A stretch of DNA of 64,000 nucleotides, taken from positions 620,001 through 684,000 of the forward strand of contig NW_027488644.1 in the NCBI RefSeq assembly GCF_050948215.1, in the 5' to 3' direction. Each line of letters opens with the position of its first letter. Position 1 is the first letter of the stretch. Shown here piece by piece: positions 1-13,609 of this stretch. Both the position numbers and the translations under genes were made by a program. A model generated the notes under the pieces. The model did not search any database and was not told the DNA's origin. It saw only the letters and a list, made by a program, of their open reading frames with translations. This stretch comes from Halictus rubicundus (taxonomy: Eukaryota > Arthropoda > Insecta > Hymenoptera > Halictidae).

Positions 1-3000
1 GACAGGATAGAGGATAGGATAGGATAGAGGATAGGATAGTATAGAGAATAGAATAGGATAGAGGATAGGATAGGATTGAGGATAGGACAGGGTAGGTGAT
101 AGGATAGAGGATTGGACATAATAGAGGATACGATACGATAGAGGATAGGATAAGATAGAGGGTAGGATTGAGAATGGATGGGATAGAGGATACGATACGA
201 TAGAGGATAGAATTGGATAGAGGATGGGATAGGACAGAGGATAGGATAGGATAGAGGATAGGATAGGATAGAGGATAGGATAGGATATATGATATTATAG
301 GATGGAGGATACGATATTATAGAGGATAGGATAGGGTAGAGGATAGGATAAGATAGAGGATAGGATAGAATAGAGTACAGGATAGTGTAGAGTATAAGAT
401 AATATAGAGAATAGGATAGGATAGAGGATAGGACAGGCTAGGATAGAGGATAGGGTAGGATTGAGGATAGGATAGGATAGAGGATAGGATAGGATTGAGG
501 ATAGCGTAGGATTGAGGATAGGATAGGATAGAGAACAGGATAGGATAGAGGATAGGATAGGATAGATGATAGGATAGAGGATTGGATAGGATAGAGGATT
601 GGATAGGATTGAGGATATTATGGGATAGAGGATAGGATAGGATAGGATAAGATAGATTATAGGATAGGATAGAGGATATGATAGGATAGAGGATAGGATA
701 GGATAGAGGATATGATAGCATAGAGGATAGGATAGCATTGAGGATAGGATAGGATAGGGGATAGGATAGGATAGAGGATAGGATACGATAGAGGATAGGA
801 TAGGATAGAGGGTAGGGTAGAGAATTGTATAAGGATAGATGATACGATACAAGAGAGGATAGGATAGGATAGAGGGTAGGATAGAGAATTGGATGGGATA
901 CAGGATACGATACGATAGAGGATAGGATAGGATTGAGGATAGGATGGGATAGAGGATAGGATAGGTTTGAGGATAGCATAGGATTGAGGATAGGATAGGA
1001 TAGAGGATAGGATAGGGTAGAGAATAGGATAAGATAGAGGATAGGATAGAATAGAGTACAGGATAGTATAGAGGATAAGATAATATAGAGAATAGGATAG
1101 GATAGAGGATAGGACAGGCTAGGATAGAGGATAGGATAGGATTGAGGATAGGATAGGATAGAGGATAGGATAGGATTGAGGATAGCTTAGGATTGAGGAT
1201 AGGATAGGATAGAGAATAGGATAGGATAGAGGATAGGATAGGATAGAGGATAGGATAGAGGATTGGATAGGATTGAGGATATTATGGGGTAGAGGATAGG
1301 ATAGGATAGGATAAGATAGATTATAGGATAGGATAGAGGATATGATAGGATAGAGGATAGGATAGGACAGAGGATATGATAGGACAGAGGATAGGATAGA
1401 ATAGAGTACAGGATAGTATAGAGGATAAGATAATATAGAGAATAGGATAGGATAGAGGATAGGACAGGATAGAGGATAGGATAAGATAGAGGATAGGATA
1501 GAGGATACGATACGATAGAGGATAGGATAGGATAGAGGATGGGATAGGACAGAGGATAGGATAGGATAGAGGACAGGATAGGATAGAGGATAGGATAGGA
1601 TAGAGGATAGGATAGGATAGAGGATAGGATAGGATAGTGGATAGGATAGGATAGAGGATAGGATAGGATAGAGGATAGGATAGGATAGAGGATAGGATAG
1701 GATATATGATACTATAGGATGGAGGATACGATATTATAGAGGATAGTATAGGATAGAGGATAGGATAGGGTAGAGGATAGGATAAGATAGAAGATAGGAT
1801 AGGGTAGAGGATAGGATAAGATAGAGGATGTAATAGAATAGAGTACGGGATAGTATAGAGGACAAGATAATATAGAGAATAGGATAGGATAGAGGATAGG
1901 ACAGGATAGATGATAGGATGGGATAGAAGATAGGATAGGATAGAGGATAGGATAGGATAGAGGATATGATAGGCTAGGATAGAGGATAGGATAGGATTGA
2001 GGATAGCATAGGATTGAGGATAGGATAGGGTAGAGAATAGGATAGGATAGGATAGGATAGGATAGAGGATAGGATAGGATAGAGGATAGGATAGGATAGA
2101 GGATAGGATAGGATAGAGGATAGGATAGGATAGAGGATAGGATAGGATAGAGGATAGGATAGGATAGAGGATAGGATAGGATAGAGTACAGGATAGTATA
2201 TAGGATAAGATAATATAGAGAATAGGATAGGATAGAGGATAGGACAGGATAGAGGATAGGATAGGATAGAGGATACGATAGTATAGAGAATAGAATAGGA
2301 TAGAGGATAGGATAGGATTGAGGATGGGATAGGACAGAGGATAGGATAGGATAGAGGATAGGATAGGATAGAGGATAGGATAGGATAGAGGATATGATAG
2401 GCTAGCATAGAGGATTGGATAGGATTGAGGATAGGATAGGATAGAGGATAGGATAGGATTGAGGATAGCATAGGATTGAGGATAGGATAGGTTAGAGAGT
2501 AGGATATGATAGAGGATTGCATAGGATTGAGGATATTATGGGATAGAGGATAGGATAGGATAGGATAGGATAGAGGATAGGATAGGATAGAGGATAGCAT
2601 AGGATATATGATACTATAGGATGGAGGATACGATATTATAGAGGATAGTATAGGATAGAGGATAGGATAGGATAGAGGGTAGGATAGGACAGAGGATAGG
2701 ATAGGATAGAGGATAGGATAGGATAGAGGATAGGATAGGATAGAGGATAGGATAGGATAGAGGATATGATAGGCTGGCATAGAGGATTGGATAGGATTGA
2801 GGATAGGATAGGATAGAGGATAGGATAGGATTGAGGATAGCATAGGATTGAGGATAGGATAGGTTAGAGAGTAGGATATGATAGAGGATTGCATAGGATT
2901 GAGGATATTATGGGATAGAGGATAGGATAGGATAGGATAGGATAGAGGATAGGATAAGATAGAGGTTAGGATAGAATAGAGTACAGGATAGTATAGAGGA

Positions 3001-4762
3001 TAAGATAATATAGAGAGTAGGATAGGATAGAGGATAGGACAGGATAGAGGATAGGATAGGATAGAGGATAGGATAGGATAGAGGATTGGATAGGATAGAT
3101 GATAGGATAGAGGATTGGATAGGATAGAGGATACGATACGATAGAGGATAGGATAGGATAGAGGGTAGGATAGAGAATTGGATAAGGATAGAGGATACGA
3201 TACGATAGAGGATAGGATAGGATAGAGGATGGGATAGGACAGAGGATAGGATAGGATAGAGGATAGAATAGGATAGAGGATAGGATAGGATTGAGGATAG
3301 AATAGGATAGAGGATAGGATAGGATAGAGGATAGGTTAGGATAGAGGATAGGATAGAGGGTAGGATAGAGAATTGGATAAGGATAGAGAATACGGTACGA
3401 TAGAGAATATGATAGGAAAGAGGATGGGATAGGACAGAGGATAGGATAGGATAGAGGATAGAATAGGATAGAGGATAGGATAGGATTGAGGATAGGATAG
3501 GATAGATGATAGGATAGAGGATTGGATAGGATAGAGGATACGATACGATAGAGGATAGGATAGGATAGAGGGTAGGAAAGAGAATTGGATGGGATGGAGG
3601 ATACGATACGTTAGAAGAGGGGATAGGATAGAGGATGTAATAGGACAGAGGATAGGATAGGATAGAGGATAGAATAGGATAGAGGAAAGGATAGGATTGA
3701 GGATAGGATAGGATAGCGGGTAGGATAGAAAGTTGAATAGGATTGAGGATATTATGGGATAGAGGATAGGATAGGATAGAGGATACGATACGATAGAGGA
3801 TAGGATAGGATAGAGGATGGGATAGGACAGAGGATAGGATAGGATAGAGCACAGGATAGGATAGAAGATAGGATAGGATAGAGGATATGATAGGCTAGGA
3901 TAGAGGATAGGATATGATTGAGGATAGGATAGGATAGAGGATAGGATAGGATAAAGGATAGGATAGGATAGAGGATAGGATAGCATAGAGGATAGGATAG
4001 GATAGAGGATAGGATAGCATAGAGGATAGGATAGGATAGAGGATAGGATAGGATAGAGGATAGGATAGGATTGGAGATAGGATAGGATAGATGATAGGAT
4101 AGGATAGAGGATAGGATAGAGGATTGGATAGGATAGAGGATAGGATAGATGATTGGATAGGATTGAGCATATTATGGGATAGAGGATAGGATAGGATAGG
4201 ATAGGATAGAGGATAGGATAGGATAGAGGATGGGATAGGATAGATGATAGGATAGGATAGAGGATAGGATAGAGGATTGGATAGGATAGAGGATAGGATA
4301 GAGGATTGGATAGGATTGAGCATATTATGGGATAGAGGATATGATAGGATTGCGGATAGGATAGGATAGATGATAGGATTGAGGATTGGATAGAATAGAG
4401 GATACGATACGACAGAGGATAGGATAGGATAGAGGGTAGGATAGGGTAGAGGATAGGATAAGATAGAGGATAGGTGAGGGTAGAGGATAGGATAAGATAC
4501 AGGATAGTATAGGATAGAGGATAGGATAGGGTAGAGGATAGGATAAGATAGAGGATAGGATAGGGTAGAGGATAGGATAAGATAGAGGATAGAATAGATG
4601 ATTGGATAGGATAGAGGATAGGATAGAGCATTGGATAGGATTGAGGATATTATGGGATAGAGGATAGGATAGGATAGGATAGGATAGAGAATAGGATAGG
4701 ATAGAGGATAGGATAGGATAGAGGATAGGATAGGATAGAGGATAGGATAGGATAGAGGATAG

Positions 4763-4845
4763 GATACGATATTATACAGGATACGATTTTATAGACGATA
4801 TTATAGGATAGAGCACCGGATTGGACATGGGATACGATATTATAG
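4763..4845 (+). repeat. Divergent 83-bp CACCGG cassette, block A copy 1
   Basis: This is the most diverged sequence type in the window. In order it holds GATACGATATTATAC, a GATTTTATAG piece with the run TTTT, GACGATATTATAGG, GAGCACCGG, GGACATGGG and GATACGATATTATAG. CACCGG begins at 4,814. This copy has CACCGGATTGG, shared only with the block B copy at 27,490. It is still recognisable as mutated GATAG units. Confidence 0.85.
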
Positions 4846-5170
4846 AGGATACGATATTATAGAGGATAGGATAGGATAGAGAATATGATATTATAGAGGA
4901 TAGGATAGGATAGAGGATAGGATAGGATAGAGGATAGGATAGGATTGGAGATAGCATAGGATAGATGATAGGATAGGATAGAGAAGAGGATATGATAGAG
5001 GATAACATAGGATAGAGTATAGGATAGGACAGAGGATAGGATAGAATAGAGTGCAGGATAGTATAGAGGATAATATAATATAGAGAATAGGATAGGATAG
5101 AGGATAGGACAGGATAGAGTATAGGATAGTGTAGAGGATAGGATAGGATAGAGGATAGGATAGGATAGAG

Positions 5171-5253
5171 GATACGATATTATACAGGATACGATTTTAT
5201 AGACGATATTATAGGATAGAGCACCGGATAGGACATGGGATACGATATTATGG
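5171..5253 (+). repeat. CACCGG cassette, block A copy 2
   Basis: Same order of variants as the copy at 4,763, with CACCGGATAGG. It lies exactly 408 bp (24 x 17) after copy 1. A GATATTATGG variant follows its end, also seen in the block B partner at 27,898. Confidence 0.85.
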
Positions 5254-5838
5254 AGGATACGATATTATAGACGATAGGATAGGATAAAGAATATGATAGG
5301 ATAGAGGATAGGATAGGATAGAGGATTGGATAGGATTGAGGATATTATGGGATAGAGGATAGGATAGGATAGGATAGAGGATAGGATAGGATAGAGGATA
5401 GGATAAGATAGAGGATAGGATGGGATAGAGGATAGGATAGGATAAAGGATAGGATAGGATAGAGGATAGGATAGCATAGAGGATAGGATAGGATAGAGGA
5501 TAGGATAGCATAGAGGATAGGATAGGATAGAGGATAGGATAGGATATATGATATTATAGGATGGAGGATACGATAGTATAGAGGATAGTATAGGATAGAG
5601 GATAGGATAAGATAGAGGATAGGATAGAATAGAGTACAGGATAGTATAGAGGATAATATAATATAGAGAATAGGATAGGATAGAGGATAGGACAGGATAG
5701 AGGATAGGATAGGATAGAGGATAGGATAGGATAGAGGATAGGATAGGATAGAGAATTGAATAGGATAGAGGATACGATACGATAGAGGATAGGATAGGAT
5801 AGAGAATAGGATAGGATAGAGGATAACATAGGATAGAG

Positions 5839-5921
5839 GATACGATATTATACAGGATACGATTTTATAGACGATATTATAGGATAGAGCACCGGATAGG
5901 ACATGGGATACGATATTATAG
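5839..5921 (+). repeat. CACCGG cassette, block A copy 3
   Basis: CACCGG begins at 5,890, 668 bp after copy 2. It is followed by GACTATACGATATTATAG, a variant shared with the partner at 28,566. Confidence 0.85.
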
Positions 5922-6479
5922 ACTATACGATATTATAGAGGATAGGATAGGATAGAGAATATGATAGGATAGAGGATAGGATAGGATGGAGGATAGGATA
6001 GGATTAAGGATACGATAGGATAGATGATAGGATAGGATAGAGGATAGGATAGAGGATTGGATAGGATAGAGGATAGGATAGGATAGAGGATAGGATAGGA
6101 TAGAGGATAGGATAGGATTCGAGATAGGATAGGATAGATGATAGGATAGGATAGAGGATAGGATAGAGGAGTGGATAGAATAGAGGATAGGAAAGAGGAT
6201 TGGATAGGATTGAGGATATTATGGGATACAGGATAGGATAGGATAGGATAGGATAGAGGATAGGATAGGATAGAGGATAGGATAGGGTAGAGGATAGGAT
6301 AAGATAGAGGATAGGATAGGATAGAGGATAGGATAGGATAAAGGATAGGATAGGATTAAGGATATGATAGGATACAGAATAGGATAGGATAGAGGATAGG
6401 ATAGGATAAAGGATAGGATAGGATTGAGGATAGAATAGGATAGATGATAGGATAGGATAGAGGATAGAATAGGATAGAG

Positions 6480-6562
6480 GATACGATATTATACAGGATA
6501 CGATTTTATAGACGATATTATAGGATAGAGCACCGGATAGGACATGGGATACGATATTATAG
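6480..6562 (+). repeat. CACCGG cassette, block A copy 4
   Basis: CACCGG begins at 6,531, 641 bp after copy 3. It is followed by an extra GATACGATATTATAG that is absent after the block B partners at 29,207 and 29,598. Confidence 0.85.
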
Positions 6563-7229
6563 AGGATACGATATTATAGAGGATAGGATAGGATACAGAA
6601 TAGGATAGGATAGAGGAGAGGATATGATAGAGGATAGGATAGGATTGGAGATAGGATAGGATAGATGATAGGATAGGATAGAGGATAGGATAGAGGATTG
6701 GATAGGATAGAGGATAGGATAGAGGATTGGATAGGATTGAGGATATTATGGGATAGAGGATAGGATAGGATAGGATAGGATATATGATAGGATAGGATAG
6801 AGGATAGGATAGGATAGAGGATAGGATAGGATAAAGGATAGGATAGGATTGAGGATAGAATAAGATAGATGATAGGATAGGATAGAGGATAGGATAGGAT
6901 AGAAGATAGGATAGGATAGATGATAGGTTACAGGATTGGATAGGATAGAGGATACGATACGATAGAGGATAGGATAGGATAGACGATAGGATAGGGGATT
7001 GGATAGGATAGAGGATAGGATAGGATTGAGGATAGGTTAGGATAGAGGATAGGATAGAGAATAGAGGATAGGATAGGATTGAGGATAGGATAGGATAGAG
7101 GATAGAATAGGATAGAGGATACGATAGGATAGAGCATAGGATAGGGTAGAGGATAGGATAGGATAGATGATAGGATAGAGGATACGATACGATAGAGGAT
7201 AGGATAGGATTGAGGGTAGGATAGAACAT

Positions 7230-8861
7230 TGAATAGTATTGAGGATATTATGGGATAGAGGATAGGATAGGATAGGATAGGATAGAGGATAGGATAGGAT
7301 ATATGATATTATAGGATGGATGATACGATATCATAGAGGATAGGATAGGGTAGAGGATAGGATAAGATAGAGGATAGGATAGGGTAGAGGATAGGATAAG
7401 ATAGAGGATAGGATAGAATAGAGTACAGGATAGTATAGAGGATAAGATAATATAGAGAATAGGATAGGATAGAGGATAGGACAGGATAGAGGATAGGATA
7501 GGATAGAGGATAGGATAGGATAGAGGATAGGATAGGATAGAAGATAGGATAGGATAGAGGATAGGATAGAGGATTGGATAGGATTGAGGATATTATGGGA
7601 TAGAGGATAGGATATAATAGGATAGAGGATAGGATAGGATAGAGGATAGGATAGGATAGAGGATAGGATAGGATAGAGGATAGGATAGGATAGAGGATAG
7701 GATAGGATAGATGAAAAGATAGAGGATTGGATAGGATAGAGGATACGATACGATAGAGGATAGGATAGGATAGAGGGTAGGATAGAGAATTGAATAGGAT
7801 TGAGGATATTATGGGATAGAGGATAGGATAGGATAGGATAGGATAGGATAGGATAGAAGATATGATAGGCTAGGATAGAGGATAGGATAGGATTGAGGAT
7901 AGGATAGGATAGAGGATAGGATAGGATTGAGGATAGCATAGGATTGAGGATAGGATAGGATAGAGGATAGGATACAGGATTGGATAGGATTGAGGATATT
8001 ATGGGATAGAGGATAGGATAGGATAGGGGATAGGATGGATAGAGGATAGGATAGGATAGAGGATATGATAGGCTAGGATAGAGAATAGGATAGGATTGAG
8101 GATAGGATAGGATAGAGGATAGGATAGGATTGAGGATAGGATTGGATACAGGATAGGATAGTATATATGATATTATGGGATGGAGGATACGATATTATAG
8201 AGGATAGGATAGGATAGAGGATAGGATAGAGGATAGAGGATAGAGGATACGATATTATGGAGGATAGGATAGGATAGACGATAGGATAAGGGATTGGATA
8301 GGATAGAGGATAGGATAGGATAGAGGATATTATAGGTTAGAGGATAGGATAGGATAGAGGACAGGATAGGATAGAGGATAGGATTGGATAGATGGTAGGA
8401 TAATATAGAGAATAGCATATGATAGAGGATAGGATAGGACAGAGAATAGGATAGGATAGAGGATAGAATAGGATAGGATAGAGGATAGAATAGGATAGAG
8501 GATAGGATAGGATAGGATAGAGGATAGGATAGGATAGGATAGAGGATAGGATAGGATAGACGATAGGATAGAGGATAGGATTGAGGATATTATGGGATAG
8601 AGGAAAGGATAGGATAGATGATAGGATAGAGGATTGGATAGGATAGAGGATACGATACGATAGAGGATAGGATAGGATAGGATAGAGGATAGGATAGGAT
8701 AGGATAGAGGATAGGATAGGATAGACGATAGGATAGAGGATAGGATTGAGGATATTATGGGATAGAGGAAAGGATAGGATAGATGATAGGATAGAGGATT
8801 GGATAGGATAGAGGATACGATACGATAGAAGATAGGATAGGATAGGATAGAGGGTAGGATA
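7230..8861 (+). repeat. Block A, plain satellite between CACCGG and GCGG domains
   Basis: Ordinary 17/12-bp units with GATATTATGGG and GAGTACAGG cassettes. Against block B this stretch has 170 bp more (10 x 17, around 7,560-7,710) and 119 bp less (7 x 17, between 7,720 and 8,170). GATGAAAAGATAG near 7,711 is a useful anchor, matching 30,659. No gene or unique sequence is seen. Confidence 0.7.
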
Positions 8862-9838
8862 GCGGATTGGATTGGATAGATTATACGATACGATAGAGGA
8901 TAGGATAGGATAGAGGATAGGATACGACAGAGGATAGGATAGGATAGAGTACAGGATAGTATAGAGGATAAGATAGGATAGAGGATAGGATAGGATAGAG
9001 GATAGGATAGTATAGAGGATAGGATAGAACAGAGAATAGGATAGGATAGAGGATAGGATAGGATAGAGGATAGGATAGGCTACGATAGAGGATAGGATAG
9101 GATAGGATAGAGGATAGGATAGGATAGGGGATAGGATAGGGTAGAGGATAGGATAGGATAGACGATAGGATAGGGGATAGTATTGAGGATATTATGGGAT
9201 AGAGGAAAGGATAGGATAGATGATAGGATAGAGGATTGGATAGGATAGAGGATACGATACGATAGAGGATAGGATAGGATACAGGATAGGATAGGATAGA
9301 GGGTAGGATAGCGGATTGGATTGGATAGAGGATACGATACGATAGAGGATAGGATAGGACAGAGGATAGGATAGGATAGAGGATAGGATAGGATAGAGGA
9401 TATGATAGGATAGAGGATAGGATAGGATAGAGGATAGGATAGGATTGTGGATCGGATAGGATAGATGATAGGATAGGATAGAGGATAGGATAGGATTGAG
9501 GATAGGATAGAATAGAGTACAGGATAGTATAGAGGATAAGATAGGATAGAGGATAGGATAGGATAGAGGATAGGATAGGATTGAGGATATAATTGGATAC
9601 AGGACAGGATAGGATATATGATATTATAGGATAGAGGATAGGATAGGATTGAGGATATAATTGGATACAGGACAGGATAGGATATATGATATTATAGGAT
9701 GGAGGATACGATATTATAGAGGATAGGATAGGATAGACGATAGGATAGGGGATTGGATAGGATAGAGGATAGGATAGGATAGAGGATAGGATAGGATTGA
9801 GGATAGGTTAGGATAGAGGATAGGATAGAGAATAGAGG
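8862..9838 (+). repeat. GCGG composite unit, copy 1
   Basis: Anchors in order: GCGGATTGGATTGG at 8,862 and 9,311 (449 bp apart), AATTGGATACAGGACAGG at 9,591 and 9,659 (a 68-bp tandem doublet, 4 x 17), and GAGAATAGAGG at 9,828. Each step recurs in five other places. The partner in block B lies 23,079 bp further on. Confidence 0.85.
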
Positions 9839-11638
9839 ATAGGATAGGATTGAGGATAGGATTGGATACAGGATAGGATAGGATATATGATATTATAGGA
9901 TGGAGGATACGATATTATAGAGGATAGGATAGGATAGACGATAGGATAGGGGATTGGATAGAATAGAGGATAGGATAGGATAGAGGATGGGATAGGACAG
10001 AGGATAGGATAGGATAGAGGATAGGATAGGATAGAGGATAGGATAGGATAGAAGATATGATAGGCTAGGATAGAGGATAGGATAGGATAGAGAATAGGAT
10101 AGGGCAGAGGATAGGATAGGATAGATGAAAAGATAGAGGATTGGATAGGATAGAGGATACGATACGATAGAGGATAGGATAGGATAGAGGGTAGGATAGA
10201 GAATTGAATAGGATTGAGGATATTATGGGATAGAGGATAGGATATAATAGGATAGAGGATAGGATACAGGATTGGATAGGATTGAGGATATTATGGGATA
10301 GAGGATAGGATAGGATAGGGGATAGGATGGATAGAGGATAGGATAGGATAAAGGATAGGATAGGATAGAGGATAGGATAGAGGATTGGATAGGATTGAGG
10401 ATAGGATAGGATAGAGGATAGGATGGATAGAGGATAGGCTAGGATAGAGGATAGGATAAGATAGAGGACAGGATAGGGTAGAGGATAGGATAAGATAGAG
10501 GATAGGATAGGATAGAGGATATGATAGGCTAGGATAGAGAATAGGATAGGATTGAGGATAGGATAGGATAGAGGATAGGATAGGATTGAGGATAGGATTG
10601 GATACAGGATAGGATAGTATATATGATATTATGGGATGGAGGATACGATATTATAGAGGATAGGATAGGATAGACGATAGGATAGGGGATTGGATAGGAT
10701 AGAGGATAGGATAGAGGATAGAGGATAGAGGATACGATATTATGGAGGATAGGATAGGATAGACGATAGGATAAGGGATTGGATAGGATAGAGGATAGGA
10801 TAGGATAGAGGATATTATAGGTTAGAGGATAGGATAGGATAGAGGACAGGATAGGATAGAGGATAGGATAGGATAGATGGTAGAATAATATAGAGAATAG
10901 CATAGGATAGAGGATAGGATAGGACAGAGAATAGGATAGGATAGAGGATACGATACGATAGAGGATAGGATAGGATAGGATAGAGGATAGGATAGGATAG
11001 GATAGAGGATATGATAGGATAGACGATAGGATAGAGGATAGGATTGAGGATATTATGGGATAGAGGAAAGGATGGGATAGATGATAGGATAGAGGATTGG
11101 ATACGATAGAGGATACGATACGATAGAGGATAGGATAGGATACAGGATAGGATAGGATAGAGGGTAGGATAGCGGATTGGATTGGATAGATTATACGATA
11201 CGATAGAGGATAGGATAGGATAGAGGATAGGATAGGACAGAGGATAGGATAGGATAGAGGATAGGATAGGATAGAGGATATGATAGGATAGAGGATAGGA
11301 TAGGATAGAGGATAGGATAGGATTGAGGATCGGATAGGATAGATGATAGGATAGGATAGAGGATAGGATTGGATTGAGGATAGGATAGAATAGAGTACAG
11401 GATAGTATAGAGGATAAGATAGGATAGAGGATAGGATAGGATAGGATAGAGGATAGGATAGGATAGGATAGGATAGAGGATAGGATAGGATAGGGGATAG
11501 GATAGGGTAGAGGATAGGATAGGATAGACGATAGGATAGGGGATAGGATTGAGGATATTATGGGATAGAGGAAAGGATAGGATAGATGATAGGATAGAGG
11601 ATTGGATAGGATAGAGGATACGATACGATAGAGGATAG
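9839..11638 (+). repeat. Right end of block A, satellite without distinct sub-cassettes
   Basis: 17/12/5-bp units with GATATATGATATTATAGG, GATAAGGG and AAGATAGGATAG variants, and one more GCGGATTGG at 11,172. It matches 32,918-35,106 with offset steps from 23,079 to 23,298 and 23,468; the last step is 170 bp = 10 x 17. No gene is seen. Confidence 0.7.
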
Positions 11639-12108
11639 AATAGGATAGAGGATCGGATAGGACAGAGGATAGGATAGGATAGAGGAGAGAATAGGATAGA
11701 GGATTGGATAGGATAGAGGATACGGTACGATAGAGGATTGGATAGGATAGAGGGTAGGATAGAGAATTGGATAAGGATAGAGAATACGATACGATAGAGG
11801 ATAGGATAGGATAGAGGGTAGGACAGAGAATTGGATAAGGATAGAGAATACGATACGATAGAGGATATGATAGGATAGAGGATGGGATAGGACAGAGGAT
11901 AGGATAGGATAGAGGATAGAATAGGATAGAGGATAGGATAGGATTGAGGATAGGATCGGATATATGATAGGATAGAGGATTGGATAGGATAGAGGATACG
12001 ATACGATACAGGATTGGATAGGATAGAGGCTAGGTTAGAGAATTGGATAAGGATAGAGAATACGATACGATAGAGGATAGGATAGGATAGATGATAGGAT
12101 AGAGGATT
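11639..12108 (+). repeat. Junction stretch right of block A
   Basis: Plain satellite with GATCGG, GATACGGTACG and repeated GAATTGGATAAGG variants. Just left of 11,639 the sequence agrees with block B at an offset of 23,468; from there it does not. No foreign DNA, target-site duplication or gene is visible at the junction. Confidence 0.6.
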
Positions 12109-13410
12109 GGATAGGATAGAGAATAGGATAGGATAGGATAGGATAGGATAGAGGATAGGATAGGATAGAGGATAGGATAGGATAGAGTACAGGATAGTAT
12201 AGAGGATAAGATAATATAGAGAATAGGATAGGATAGAGGATAGGACAGGATAGAGGATAGGATAGGATAGAGGATAGGATAGTATAGAGAATAGAATAGG
12301 ATAGAGGATAGGATAGGATTGAGGATAGGATAGGATAGATGATAGGATAGAGGATTGGATATAATAGAGGATACGATACGATAGAGGATAGGATAAGATA
12401 GAGGGTAGGATTGAGAATTGGATGGGATAGAGGATACGATACGATAGAGGATAGAATAGGATAGAGGATCGGATAGGACAGAGGATAGGATAGGATAGAG
12501 GAGAGAATAGGATAGAGGATAGGATAGGATTGAGGATAGGATAGGATTGATGATAGGATAGAGGATTGGATAGGATATAGGATACGATACGTTAGAGGAT
12601 AGGATAGGATAGAGGGTAGGATAGGATAGAGGATATGATAGGCTAGGATAGAGGATAGGATAGGATAGGATAGGATAGGATAGGATAGGATAGGATAGGA
12701 TAGGATAGGATAGGATAGGATAGAGGATAGGATAGGATAGGATAGGATAGAGGATAGGATAGGATATATGATACTATAGAATGGAGGATACGATATTAAA
12801 GAGGATAGTATAGGATAGAGGATAGGACAGGATAGAGGATAGGATAGGATAGAGGGTAGGATAGAGAATTGGATGGGATACAGGATACGATACGATAGAG
12901 GATAGGATAGGATAGAGGGTAGGGTAGAGAATTGTATAAGTATAGAGGATAGGATAGGATTGAGGATAGGATAGGATAGAGGATGGGATAGGTTTGAGGA
13001 TAGCATAGGATTGAGGATAGGATAGGATAGAGGATAGGATAGGGTAGAGAATAGGATAAGATAGAGGATAGGATAGAATAGAGTACAGGATAGTATAGAG
13101 GATAAGATAATATAGAGAATAGAATAGGATAGAGGATAGGACAGGATAGAGGATAGGATAGGATAGAGGATAGGATAGGATAGAGGATAGGATAGGATAG
13201 AGGATAGGATAGAGGATACGATACGATAGAGGATAGGATAGGATAGAGGATGGGATAGGACAGAGGATAGGATAGGATAGAGGACAGGATAGGATAGAGG
13301 ATAGGATAGGATAGAGGATAGGATATGATAGAGGATAGGATAGGATAGTGGATAGGATAGGATAGAGGATAGGATAGGATAGAGGATAGGATAGGATAGA
13401 GGATAGGATA
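12109..13410 (+). repeat. 2.1-kb higher-order unit, copy 1
   Basis: 12,109-12,617 matches 14,266-14,774 at an offset of 2,157 (anchors: GATCGG 12,467/14,624 and CGTTAG 12,590/14,747). 12,842-13,410 matches 14,978-15,546 at 2,136 (anchors: ATTGTATAAG 12,931/15,067 and GATAGTGG 13,346/15,482). The 21-bp change lies in the unmatched middle, which here contains the long pure pentamer run. Only scattered single-base differences are seen within the matched parts. Confidence 0.8.
12653..12722 (+). repeat. Longest pure pentamer run, (GGATA)14
   Basis: Fourteen GGATA units follow one another without the GA insert that makes the heptamer. Elsewhere pure runs are usually two to six units. The run lies in the part of the 2.1-kb unit that its partner at 14.8 kb does not share. 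Confidence 0.9.
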
Positions 13411-13609
13411 GAGGATACGATACGATAGAGGATAGGATAGGATAGAGGATGGGATAGGACAGAGGATAGGATAGGATAGAGGACAGGATAGGATAGAGGA
13501 TAGGATAGGATAGAGGATAGGATAGGATAGAGGATAGGATAGGATAGTGGATAGGATAGGATAGAGGATAGGATAGGATAGAGGATAGGATAGGATAGAG
13601 GATAGGATA
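13212..13609 (+). repeat. 199-bp tandem duplication
   Basis: GAGGATACGATACG begins at 13,212 and 13,411, and GATAGTGG repeats at the same 199-bp step. The partner unit near 15,350 has only one copy, so the duplication came after the 2.1-kb units split, or was lost there. Confidence 0.75.

Larger units (their letters stand above)
1..11638 (+). repeat. Block A of a large segmental duplication (left copy)
   Basis: The order of variant cassettes here is repeated at 20,356-35,106. Checked anchors are: 1 to 20,356 (offset 20,355); the AGAATTGTAT variant 821 to 21,176 (20,355); TTTGAGG 966 to 21,241 (20,275); GATAGTGG 1,638 to 22,460 (20,822); GATTGCATAGG near 2,890 (20,805); CACCGG 4,814 to 27,541 (22,727); ATGAAAAGAT 7,711 to 30,659 (22,948); GCGGATTGG 9,311 to 32,390 (23,079); GAGTACAG 11,393 to 34,861 (23,468). 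The copies part at 11,639 / 35,107, where block A has GATAGAAT and block B has GATAGGAT. The left limit lies outside the window. It holds no gene. Confidence 0.85.

Noticed and set aside
286..320. TATATGATATTATAGG cassette as a TATA-box promoter
   Set aside because: It recurs many times through the array as a repeat variant, with no gene or transcription signal beside it. A TATA-like word in A/T-bearing repeats is expected by chance.
4763..6562. CRISPR-like arrangement of recurring cassettes with spacers
   Set aside because: The 'spacers' are the same satellite units, spacings are hundreds of bases and unequal, and no cas gene or leader exists.
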